A stretch of DNA of 5,344 bases, from positions 1-5,344 of the forward strand of contig QHRT01000315.1 of NCBI GenBank assembly GCA_003220195.1, read 5' to 3'. Both the position numbers and the translations under genes were made by a program. The first letter of the stretch is position 1; every line of letters starts with the position of its first letter. Of this stretch, positions 1-5,344 are shown one piece after another. The notes below the pieces were generated by a model, which had not been told where the DNA came from, did not search any database, and saw only the letters and a program-made list of their open reading frames with translations. Source of the stretch: Candidatus Rokuibacteriota bacterium. GTDB taxonomy: Bacteria; Methylomirabilota; Methylomirabilia; Rokubacteriales; CSP1-6.

Positions 1-14
1 GTCTCCCGGTCCAT
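1..14 (-). CDS. Start of an unidentified gene running off the left edge (partial)
   Basis: Only the first codons are visible: an ATG at 14-12 followed by codons for Asp, Arg and Glu, then the window ends. The call rests on a near-perfect Shine-Dalgarno sequence, AAGGAGG, at 27-21, with six bases between it and the ATG, which is the best ribosome site in the window. The position also fits, because it lies just downstream of a candidate terminator for the molybdate operon on the same strand. The product cannot be judged from four residues. A second possible start is the GTG at 19-17, but it would sit too close to the Shine-Dalgarno sequence. A chance SD-plus-ATG match is possible. Confidence 0.4.
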
Positions 15-20
15 TCACGC

Positions 21-27
21 CCTCCTT
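21..27 (-). promoter_or_regulatory. Strong Shine-Dalgarno sequence for the gene starting at 14
   Basis: The minus strand reads AAGGAGG, complementary to the 3' end of 16S rRNA, six bases before an ATG. The other starts in this window rely on weak sites or on translational coupling, so this site stands out and is the main reason to believe that a new gene begins here. Confidence 0.5.
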
Positions 28-80
28 TGTCGGATGAGGGACGGTGCGCCGCCGCGGTGGCGTGAGATGCCGCCGGTCGT

Positions 81-117
81 AAAACCAACAAAGCCAGCGC
101 CCTCACGGCCGCTGGCT
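81..117 (-). terminator. Candidate Rho-independent terminator of the mod-tup operon
   Basis: AGCCAGCG at 117-110 and CGCTGGCT at 99-92 form a perfect 8-bp stem with a 10-base loop. On the minus strand the stem is followed by a T-rich stretch (91-81) that ends in four Ts. It lies about 105 bases downstream of the last tupC-frame stop at 222 and before the next likely start at 14, as expected for the end of the operon. On the plus strand the hairpin is followed only by a weak T stretch, so the minus orientation is preferred. The T run is interrupted by Gs, which lowers confidence. Confidence 0.55.
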
Positions 118-221
118 CTGCTTTCCACTGACCTGACGATACAGCCCCCCGTCCATCGCCGCGCTGCCACGATCGAAAGCCGTGGAGCACGTCGCACCTA
201 TCTCGGGTTGCGGTGGTTCCC

Positions 222-482
222 TTATAGCGCCGGCCGCGTCGGAGTGTCAAGCGAGGACGCCGCTCGCGCCCGCACGGACGGCGCCGGCGCCGCCGTCGCG
301 GGGAGGACGTGCACCGCGCTCGCCTTGAAGATCGCGATGATCGGACTGCCGACCGCGAGCCCGAGATCCCCGACGGACCGTGGCGTGACCCGAGCGATCA
401 GCCGGAAGCCGCAATCGACGACGACCCGCACGGACGCGCTCGCCGGCGTGACGGCTTCGATCACGCCGCCCAGGTGGTTGCC
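222..482 (-). pseudogene. C-terminal half of the TupC TOBE/Mop domain, in the -1 frame relative to tupC
   Basis: This 86-codon stretch continues the second ATPase after an apparent frameshift. In order it shows an NHLGGVIEAV start, a VRVVVDCG strand, an IARVTPRS strand, the DLGLAVGS turn and the IFKASAVHVLP end. This is the usual succession of a Mop-type TOBE domain, which binds molybdate or tungstate and regulates the ATPase. A 25-residue Ala/Pro/Arg-rich tail then runs to the stop at 224-222. The upstream frame remains family-like through RPGDVT (up to 482) and stops at 463-461, so the break lies at about 478-490. With the frames joined, the protein would be about 374 residues. A GTG at 464-462 overlaps the premature TGA as GTGA, so this half could also be translated separately as about 80 residues. 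That product would lack the conserved NHL start, which favours a broken gene over an independent one. Confidence 0.7.
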
Positions 483-1345
483 GTGACGTCCCCGGGACGG
501 ATGCAGACGCGCACCACGTCGCCGATCCGCGCCGGGGCCGCCACCTCGAGCTTTCGCCCGGCCACGTCGACGATGGTCACGCCGTCGTCGCGCGCGACGA
601 CGAGCCCCGGCACGATCGTCTCGACGCCGACGAAGCGCGCCACCTCTTCCGAGACCGGCGCGCTGAAGACGCGCCATCCCTCGTCGACCTGCATGAGCCG
701 TCCGCCGAGCATCACGGCGACGCGATCGCCGAGGGCCTGCGCTTCACCGCGATCGTGCGTGACGAGGACCGTGGTCACGCGATCGCCGCGCAGGATGGCG
801 CCGAGGTCACCGATCAACGCCGCGCGCGTCGGCTCGTCGAGGGCCGCGAACGGCTCGTCGAGGAGCAGCACCGCGGGCTCGAGCACGAGCGCGCGCGCCA
901 GCGCCACGCGTTGCGCCTCTCCGCCGGAGAGCGTGCGCGTCGACCGATCCCCGAGGTGCGCGATGCCGAGCCGGCGGAGCCACCGGCCGGTCCGGACGTC
1001 GCGATCGCGGCGCGGCACGCCACGAAAGCCGAGGCCGAGCTCGACGTTCTTGCGGACGCTCGCGTCGGTCAGCAGCGGTTGCTGGAACACCATCGCCACC
1101 TCGCGCCGCTCGGCGAGCGCGCGAGACGCGTGGAGCCGGCGATCGCGGAACCGCACCTCCCCCTCCGTCGGCGCTTGAAGCAGGCCGAGCACCCGCAGAA
1201 GAGTGGACTTGCCGCTGCCGTTCGGTCCGATGACGGCGAGCACTTCGCCCTCATGCACCTCGAGCCGCGGCACGTCGAGGGTCTCGACGTCGCCGTATCG
1301 CACGCGGACGCCGGACAGCGCGACGATCGGCCGCGGCCCGGTCAC
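461..1345 (-). CDS. tupC: Tungstate-type ABC transporter ATPase, C-terminally truncated by a frameshift
   Basis: This is the cytoplasmic ATP-hydrolysing subunit of an oxyanion importer, 294 residues as read. It has the Walker A motif GPNGSGKST (40-48), the Q-loop Gln (about 88, in VFQQPLL), the signature LSGGE (139-143), the Walker B motif LLLDEP (160-165) and the H-loop His197 (VTHD). The stretch after Walker B and the ARFVGVETIVPG linker (236-246) resemble tungstate TupC ATPases more than ModC. The first part of a TOBE domain follows (about 246-288), and the frame then stops. The rest of that domain lies in the -1 frame down to 222. The GTG at 1345-1343 is chosen because it overlaps the modC stop as GTGA and the ABC domain starts directly afterwards. 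No Shine-Dalgarno sequence is seen, so translation is probably coupled to modC. Its natural partner would be the TupB-like permease at the right edge, although it is co-transcribed with modABC. The ATPase core is intact; only the sensing domain is damaged. Confidence 0.85.
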   Translation of the reverse strand: MTGPRPIVALSGVRVRYGDVETLDVPRLEVHEGEVLAVIGPNGSGKSTLLRVLGLLQAPTEGEVRFRDRRLHASRALAERREVAMVFQQPLLTDASVRKNVELGLGFRGVPRRDRDVRTGRWLRRLGIAHLGDRSTRTLSGGEAQRVALARALVLEPAVLLLDEPFAALDEPTRAALIGDLGAILRGDRVTTVLVTHDRGEAQALGDRVAVMLGGRLMQVDEGWRVFSAPVSEEVARFVGVETIVPGLVVARDDGVTIVDVAGRKLEVAAPARIGDVVRVCIRPGDVTATTWAA

Positions 1346-2484
1346 GACGGCAGCACGTGGATCGACCCGCGATGGATGGAGAACTCCCAGCGCCGATCCT
1401 GGTCGATCTCGAGAATCTCGTGCACGAGCCGCGGAACTTCGACTTCGAGGTCGTACGTGCCCTGCGCCGGCTCGCCGGGCGCGTCGAGGCGGACCCGCAG
1501 CGTCCACGTGGTACCCCAGTCTTCCTCGGCAACGATCACGCCGCGCATCAAATTCATGTGGTGATGGGGATCCGCGGGGCCGCGGTCCTTGCGAATGAGT
1601 CGCACGTACTCGGGCCGGATGAAGAACGCGAGCGGCGTGTCGGGCGCCGGCAGGTACGACCGGCTCGGGGAGTTCACGGCCTCCAGCGTCTGGCCTCGCC
1701 AGCGCAGCTGGATGCGATCGGGACTCGCCTTCAGCACCGTGCCGTGCAGCACGTTGCGGATGCCCATGATGTACGCCACCTTTTCCGACGCGGGCTGCCA
1801 GAGCAGTTCTCCGCGCGGCGCGGACTGCACGACCCGGCCCGCCTCGTACACGACGATGCGATCGCCGATCCGATAGGCCTCGGTGAAGTCGTGCGTCACC
1901 AGCACCGCCGCGGCGCCCCAGTCCGCGAGCGTCGCGCGCAATTCGTCGCGAAGAGCTTGACGGAGCGGGAGATCGAGGGCCGAGAGCGGCTCGTCGAGCA
2001 GCAGCAGCGCCGGATCGATCGCGAGCGCGCGCCCGAGCGCGACGCGCTGGCGCTGACCACCGGAAAGCTCGCGCGGGTAGCGGTCCTCGAGCCCATCGAG
2101 GCCGAGTCGCGCGATGACGGCCCGTGCGCGCTCGAGCGCGGCGGCGCGCGGACGATCACGCAGCCCGAACCCGACGTTCTGCGCCACGGTGAGATGCGGG
2201 AAGAGCGCGTAGCCCTGGAAGACGTAGCCCACGCGCCGCTGCTGAGGCGGGACATCGACGCCGGTGGACGAATCGAACAGGACACGGCCGTCCAGGACGA
2301 TCCGTCCGCGCTCCGGGCGGACGAGACCCGCGAGACATTGAAGCGTCAGTGTCTTGCCCGCGCCCGAGGGGCCGAAGAGCGTCACGACGCCGTCGCCGGC
2401 GCTCCATTCGACGTCGAGCGTGAACGTCGACATCCGCGAGAAGAGCTGCACCTCGAGTCGTGATCGGTCGGACGCGGGAGGCAT
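1342..2484 (-). CDS. modC: Molybdate ABC transporter ATP-binding protein ModC
   Basis: This 380-residue cytoplasmic ATPase powers molybdate import through ModB. It shows the Walker A motif GPSGAGKT (38-45), the Q-loop Gln90 (VFQGYALFPHLTV), the signature LSGGQ (140-144), the Walker B motif LLLDEP (161-166) followed by an SALD D-loop, and His198 in VTHD. The C-terminal region, about 240-380, holds two OB-like TOBE stretches: one from NVLHGTV to FFIRPEYV and one from MRGVIVAEEDWGT to SIHVLPS, with a His-rich turn (307-309) between them. This tail differs from the Mop-type domain of the neighbouring ATPase, so the two ATPases are different subfamilies and not a recent duplication. The ATG at 2484-2482 overlaps the modB stop as TGATG and gives a normal N-terminus. 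The open frame continues upstream, but that sequence is antisense-like shadow inside modB. The end overlaps the tupC start as GTGA. Confidence 0.93.
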   Translation of the reverse strand: MPPASDRSRLEVQLFSRMSTFTLDVEWSAGDGVVTLFGPSGAGKTLTLQCLAGLVRPERGRIVLDGRVLFDSSTGVDVPPQQRRVGYVFQGYALFPHLTVAQNVGFGLRDRPRAAALERARAVIARLGLDGLEDRYPRELSGGQRQRVALGRALAIDPALLLLDEPLSALDLPLRQALRDELRATLADWGAAAVLVTHDFTEAYRIGDRIVVYEAGRVVQSAPRGELLWQPASEKVAYIMGIRNVLHGTVLKASPDRIQLRWRGQTLEAVNSPSRSYLPAPDTPLAFFIRPEYVRLIRKDRGPADPHHHMNLMRGVIVAEEDWGTTWTLRVRLDAPGEPAQGTYDLEVEVPRLVHEILEIDQDRRWEFSIHRGSIHVLPS

Positions 2485-3149
2485 CACGTGGCTCGCGCCC
2501 CGAGCCGGCCGGCGACGATCAACACCACGCACGAAAGCCCCGTGAGCAGCGCCACGAGCGCGAGCGCGTCTCCCGTCTCTCCCGTCTGGACGGCCGTGTA
2601 GATGGCCAGCGGCACCGTCGTCGTTCGCCCGGGGATGTTGCCGGCGAGCATCAGCGTCGCGCCGAACTCTCCCAGCGCCCGCGCGAATGCGAGCACGAGC
2701 CCCGCGACGATGCCGTTTCGCGCGAGGGGCAGTGTGACCTCCATCGCGGTTTGCCATTCGGAGCGTCCGAGCGTGTGCGCCGCGCGCTCGAGATCACGGT
2801 CGACGGACTCGATGGCGGCACGCGCGGTCCTGACGAGGAGCGGCAGCGCCATGACGGTGGCGGCGACCACGGCCGCGTACCACGTGAACGCGATACTCCA
2901 TCCGGTCGCGGCGTAGAGCGGAGCGCCGAGCCATCCGCGACGGCCCAGGACGACGATCAGGTAGTAGCCGGTCACCGTCGGCGGCAGCACGAGCGGCAGC
3001 GTCACCAGCACGTCCAGCGCCGCGCGGCCGCGGAAGCGCCGGCGCGCCAGAAGATACGCGAGCGGCACACCCACGATCGTGTTGATCGCGGTCGCCAGGA
3101 TGGCGACGCGGACCGACAGCGCGAGCGCGCTCAGGCTCTCGCCCGTCAC
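2484..3149 (-). CDS. modB: Molybdate ABC transporter permease ModB
   Basis: This 221-residue inner-membrane permease has the usual ModB length. Hydrophobic segments lie at about 8-33, 46-69, 86-107, 145-165 and 194-216, giving about five membrane spans. The cytoplasmic EAA loop that contacts the ATPase is at 121-150 (ERAAHTLGRSEW, then a TLPLARNGI-type end). The ModB hallmark EFGATLMLAGNIPGRTTTVP is at 161-180, and the early LPLVLPPTVTGYYL stretch (51-64) is also typical. The GTG start at 3149-3147 overlaps the modA stop as GTGA. It is preceded by a modest AGGGA and places the first membrane span where the family has it. The longer upstream open frame is Arg-rich and lies inside modA, so it was not used. 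Together with ModA and ModC it forms a complete molybdate importer. Confidence 0.94.
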   Translation of the reverse strand: MTGESLSALALSVRVAILATAINTIVGVPLAYLLARRRFRGRAALDVLVTLPLVLPPTVTGYYLIVVLGRRGWLGAPLYAATGWSIAFTWYAAVVAATVMALPLLVRTARAAIESVDRDLERAAHTLGRSEWQTAMEVTLPLARNGIVAGLVLAFARALGEFGATLMLAGNIPGRTTTVPLAIYTAVQTGETGDALALVALLTGLSCVVLIVAGRLGARAT

Positions 3150-3940
3150 CGCGTCCCTGCCGGTGGAGACAGGAATCCGAACCGCGCGAGAACGGCGCGG
3201 CCGTCGGGGCCGGTGAGCCAATCCAGGAACGCGTTTGCGAGCGCCGGCTGCTTCGTTCCCTTGACGACCGCCGCGGGAGAGACGATCGGGCCGTACGTGT
3301 CGTCCGGGGGACGGAACGCCTCCTTCACGCGACCGCTCCGTGTCGTGACGTCGGTGACGTACACGAAGCCGGCGTCGACTTCGCCGCGGCTCACGTAGTC
3401 CAGGGCCTGCCGGACGTTCTCCGCGAAGATCAGCTTCGGTCGCAAGCGTTCCCAGAGTCCGAGCGCACGCAGGCTCTCCTCGGCGTACCGGCCCGCCGGC
3501 ACGGTACGCGGATCACCGATGACCACGCGCGCGACACGCTTCTCGAGCAGGTCCTCGGCCCGCACGAGATCGATCGGCGAATCCGCCGGGCGGACGACGG
3601 TCAGCACGTTGCGCGCGAACGCGCGTCGATCATGCTCGGTGACAAGCGCCTTCTTTTCCAGACGATCCATCTCCGCCTTGCCGGCGGACACGAACACGTC
3701 CACCGGAGCTCCCGCCTCGATCTGCTGTGCGAGCTGGCCCGAGGCCCCGAAGTTGTAGCGCACCTTGACGCCCCCGTGTGACGCCTCGAACTGCCGCCCC
3801 AGCTCTTCCATGGCCTCCTTCAGGCTGATGGCGACGGAGACGACGAGCTCGCGCGATGTGGCGGCCGCGGCATCACCGGCGATCATCGCCGCCAGGACGG
3901 AGACGATCACCAGCGCGAGACGTCGGCTCCGCGTCGCCAT
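3146..3940 (-). CDS. modA: Molybdate-binding periplasmic protein ModA
   Basis: This is the substrate-binding protein of the importer, 264 residues. A signal peptide is visible: basic residues RSRR, a hydrophobic core at about 8-22, and an AAAA cleavage region near 24-27. There is no lipobox cysteine, so it should be a soluble exported protein. The mature part has the ModA pattern: VSVAISLKEAMEEL (34-47), the GASGQLAQQIEAGAPVDVF stretch (65-83), VPAGRYAEESL (147-157), ENVRQALDYV (174-183) and GFVYVTDV (191-198). By analogy with E. coli ModA, Ser39, Ser68, Ala149, Val176 and Tyr194 are the likely oxyanion contacts; that mapping is by eye. The ATG at 3940 is chosen because it gives a proper signal peptide, with a weak AGTAGG four bases upstream. 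It is the first gene of the modABC-tupC run. The sequence cannot show whether it prefers molybdate or tungstate. Confidence 0.93.
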   Translation of the reverse strand: MATRSRRLALVIVSVLAAMIAGDAAAATSRELVVSVAISLKEAMEELGRQFEASHGGVKVRYNFGASGQLAQQIEAGAPVDVFVSAGKAEMDRLEKKALVTEHDRRAFARNVLTVVRPADSPIDLVRAEDLLEKRVARVVIGDPRTVPAGRYAEESLRALGLWERLRPKLIFAENVRQALDYVSRGEVDAGFVYVTDVTTRSGRVKEAFRPPDDTYGPIVSPAAVVKGTKQPALANAFLDWLTGPDGRAVLARFGFLSPPAGTR

Positions 3941-3970
3941 GAGGCCTACTATGCCATCGGCGAACGTCGG

Positions 3971-3980
3971 AACCGCGGTT
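3971..3980. promoter_or_regulatory. 10-bp perfect palindrome between divergent modA and the VOC gene
   Basis: AACCGCGGTT is a perfect inverted repeat near the centre of the 73-base divergent intergenic region (3941-4013), 31 bases before the modA start and 34 before the VOC start. An imperfect dyad with a GATC on each side of AGCGCT (3983-3997) lies next to it. Either could be an operator acting on both genes. It does not resemble the TATA-rich ModE site known from E. coli. A 10-bp palindrome can arise by chance in GC-rich DNA. Confidence 0.3.
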
Positions 3981-4007
3981 GACGATCGAGCGCTGATCTC
4001 GCATCCT
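3979..4007 (+). promoter_or_regulatory. Weak candidate promoter for the VOC gene
   Basis: TTGACG at 3979-3984 is a good -35 element. Seventeen bases later, CATCCT (4002-4007) matches three of six positions of a -10 element. Transcription from it would begin about at the ATG at 4014. Since no Shine-Dalgarno sequence precedes that ATG, the gene could be leaderless. The -35 overlaps the end of the 3971-3980 palindrome. The -10 match is poor, so this is only a suggestion. Confidence 0.22.
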
Positions 4008-4013
4008 CCGGGC

Positions 4014-4949
4014 ATGATCGCGGGGGACATCGCGTACGTCGCGCTCGCCGTCACCGACGTCGAGGCGATGGCCCGGGTCCTGGCGCGGGATTTCGGCCTC
4101 GCGCGCAGCGACTGTCGCGTCGGCGACACCTCCCGCACCGCGCCGGTCTTCGCCGTCGGCCGGAGTGCGCTCGCGGTGTTCCACGCGGCCGATCCCTTCC
4201 TCGGCGGCGATGCGCGGCCGGGCGTTCACCATCTCGCGCTCGCCGTGGCGGACGTCACGGCTGCCGCCGGCGCGGCCGTCCACGCGGGCCTCGCCGTGGC
4301 GGCAGGAGATCCCGGCGCCGGCCTGGCGGCCCGCGGACGCGTACTCCTGTCGTCTGACAGCACCGCGGGAGTGCGGACGTATCTGTCCGAGCCACTGGAC
4401 GTCGACGTGATGGCTCAGGGCTGGGTCCAGCGCATCGACCACGTCGGCGTGGCGAGCGCGGACAACGACGCGGGCATCGACGCGTTCTCGACGCGCATGG
4501 GCTTTGGCATCGAGAGCCGGCAGACCGACGTCGAGCTGTCGATCGCGGTCGAGAGCTTCACGTCGGACCGGTACGGCGTCGTGTCGCACACCCGCGCGCC
4601 GGAGGTCGTCGGTGGGCTGCGCGTGGCATTCATCACGGTCGGCGAGTGCGAGCTCGAGCTGCTCCAGGATCTCGATCCCCGTGAAGGGACCCGGGCGGCG
4701 CGCGGGCCGGGCACCACGCGCGGAGACCGGAGCGCGATCGCACGCTTCGTCGCGTCTCGCGGTTCCGGCCTGCATCACCTCGCGCTGAAGGTCGACGACG
4801 TCGATCGTGCACTGGCCTCGCTCGCCGCCGCCGGGCTCACGGTGATCGACCGCGTCGGTCGTCCGGGCTCACGTCGAGCACGCATCGGCTTCATCCACCC
4901 GTCGAGCCTCGGCGGGGTGCTGATGCATCTGGTGGAACGGGAAGTGTGA
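4014..4949 (+). CDS. Two-domain VOC (glyoxalase-fold) protein, methylmalonyl-CoA-epimerase-like C-terminal half
   Basis: This 311-residue protein consists of two vicinal-oxygen-chelate units. The C-terminal unit (about 140-309) follows the methylmalonyl-CoA epimerase pattern: IDHVGVA (141-147), ECELELLQ (211-218), a SAIARFVASRGSGLHHLALKV-like stretch (240-260), DDVDRAL (261-267) and IGFIHPSSLGGVLMHLVE (291-308). Likely metal ligands are His143, Glu215 and one of His254/His255. The last ligand, Glu in known epimerases (VLIEL), is His305 here. The N-terminal unit (about 5-126) keeps a GVHHLALAV (70-78) but has Tyr8 where the first ligand His is expected, so it may be non-catalytic and structural. 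The same two-unit build occurs in 4-hydroxyphenylpyruvate-dioxygenase-like proteins, so the substrate is open. The ATG at 4014 places the fold at residue 5. There is no Shine-Dalgarno sequence and no better in-frame start. It sits between tupB and modA on the opposite strand, with no clear functional link to transport. Confidence 0.85.
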   Translation: MIAGDIAYVALAVTDVEAMARVLARDFGLARSDCRVGDTSRTAPVFAVGRSALAVFHAADPFLGGDARPGVHHLALAVADVTAAAGAAVHAGLAVAAGDPGAGLAARGRVLLSSDSTAGVRTYLSEPLDVDVMAQGWVQRIDHVGVASADNDAGIDAFSTRMGFGIESRQTDVELSIAVESFTSDRYGVVSHTRAPEVVGGLRVAFITVGECELELLQDLDPREGTRAARGPGTTRGDRSAIARFVASRGSGLHHLALKVDDVDRALASLAAAGLTVIDRVGRPGSRRARIGFIHPSSLGGVLMHLVEREV

Positions 4950-4955
4950 CTCGGC

Positions 4956-5344
4956 TCACCGTCGCTGCTGGATCCACGTCAGGGCCCAGTTGACCAGGAA
5001 CGTGATCAGCAACAACAGGAGCGAGAGCGCGACCGCCACGTCGAAGCGGCCCCGCGACGTTTCCAGGACCGTCGCCGTCGTGAGCACGCGAGTCTGTCCG
5101 CGGATGTTTCCCCCGACCATCATGGAGGCGCCCACCTCGGAGATCACCGCGCCGAACCCGGCCATCAGCGCCGCGAGCATCGGGAGACGCGCTTCGCACA
5201 GCAGCACGAGCAGGAGCTGCCGGCGCGAGGCGCCGAGCCCGAGTATCTGCAGACGAAACTCCGGCGGAATCTGCTGCACCGCGGCCATCGTGAGTCCGGT
5301 CACGATGGGCAGCGCGATCACGAGCTGCGCCAGCACGATCGCGC
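4956..5344 (-). CDS. tupB: Tungstate-type ABC transporter permease, C-terminal part (cut by window edge)
   Basis: The last 128 residues of an inner-membrane permease are present, and the frame is open to the right edge. TupB proteins are about 230 residues, so roughly 100 are missing. Hydrophobic segments lie at about 2-22, 53-76 and 99-122 of the visible part. The EAA-type loop (LGLGASRRQLLLVLLCEARLP, about 34-54) is the docking site for the ATPase. The stretch EVGASMMVGGNIRGQTRVLT (69-88), followed by TATVLETSRG, is the tungstate-permease counterpart of the ModB motif EFGATLMLAGNIPGRT and distinguishes it from ModB. The apparent GTG at 5336 is an internal Val, not the start, because conserved hydrophobic sequence continues upstream of it. 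The stop is six bases from the convergent VOC stop, and no hairpin terminator is seen between them. Its ATPase partner is probably the tupC-like gene at 461-1345. A tupA gene is expected beyond the edge. Confidence 0.85.
   Translation of the reverse strand, partial: AIVLAQLVIALPIVTGLTMAAVQQIPPEFRLQILGLGASRRQLLLVLLCEARLPMLAALMAGFGAVISEVGASMMVGGNIRGQTRVLTTATVLETSRGRFDVAVALSLLLLLITFLVNWALTWIQQRR

Noticed and set aside
118..221. Possible small RNA or tRNA between the tupC end and the terminator
   Set aside because: No cloverleaf, T-loop motif or further clear hairpin was found; it looks like an untranslated trailer.
476..492. Programmed -1 frameshift site in tupC
   Set aside because: No X XXY YYZ slippery heptamer is visible at the junction and no obvious stimulatory structure was identified. 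A simple indel or sequence error is more economical.
755..1564. Plus-strand open frame opposite the tupC-like ATPase
   Set aside because: Low-complexity charged translation, no motif and no ribosome site; a shadow of the minus-strand ATPase.
1357..2463. Long plus-strand open frame (368 codons) antisense to modC
   Set aside because: Its product is Arg/Glu/Asp-rich with no recognisable domain. It mirrors modC codons, as is common in GC-rich genes, while the minus strand has every ABC ATPase motif.
2485..2757. N-terminal extension of modC to an ATG at 2757
   Set aside because: The extra 91 residues are Arg/Ala-rich and lie wholly within modB. The start overlapping the modB stop at 2484 gives a normal ModC.
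2460..3398. Plus-strand open frame opposite modB and the end of modA
   Set aside because: Very Arg-rich translation without family resemblance; the complementary strand encodes a clear permease with membrane spans.
3941..4138. N-terminal extension of modA to an ATG at 4138
   Set aside because: It would bury the signal peptide 66 residues in and overlap the VOC gene; the ATG at 3940 gives a proper secreted protein.
3873..4778. Minus-strand open frame opposite the VOC gene
   Set aside because: Translation rich in Arg, Asp and His, without a fold signature. The plus strand carries two VOC units.

Overview
The window is a molybdate/tungstate uptake locus from a very GC-rich bacterium. Codon third positions are almost all G or C, and long antisense shadow ORFs are common. 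Nothing here fixes the taxon. The style (GTG starts, overlapping genes, an ABC pair of ModC and TupC type, and a methylmalonyl-CoA-epimerase-like VOC protein) would suit an uncultivated soil or sediment lineage such as Acidobacteriota, Methylomirabilota/Rokubacteria or the former Deltaproteobacteria. That placement is inference only.

Layout, right to left along the minus strand. The C-terminal 128 residues of a tungstate-type permease (tupB) enter from the right edge and end at 4956. A plus-strand gene for a two-domain VOC protein (4014-4949) lies convergent to tupB, with 6 bases between the two stop codons. It is divergent from modA across 73 bases (3941-4013), which hold a 10-bp perfect palindrome. 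The minus-strand operon then runs modA (3940-3146), modB (3149-2484), modC (2484-1342) and a second ATPase of tungstate TupC type (1345-461). Each junction is a stop/start overlap (GTGA, TGATG, GTGA), so the four genes are probably one translationally coupled transcript. A hairpin followed by a T-rich run at 117-81 is a plausible terminator. At the extreme left, a strong Shine-Dalgarno sequence and an ATG suggest that another minus-strand gene begins at 14 and leaves the window.

Function. ModA should be the periplasmic oxyanion-binding protein, ModB the membrane channel and ModC its ATPase. TupB and TupC look like parts of a second, tungstate-type importer whose permease and ATPase genes are separated by the VOC gene and modABC. 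TupA and the rest of TupB are presumably beyond the right edge. The VOC protein has no obvious link to oxyanion transport.

The most notable point is in tupC. Its reading frame stops at 461, in the middle of the C-terminal regulatory TOBE/Mop domain, and the missing half is intact in the -1 frame down to 222. The premature stop overlaps an in-frame GTG of that second frame as GTGA, the same arrangement as two true gene junctions in the operon. This could be a one-base deletion, a sequence error, or a real split of the oxyanion-sensing domain into its own coupled small ORF. I found no CRISPR array, tRNA, rRNA, insertion sequence or novel multi-gene system.
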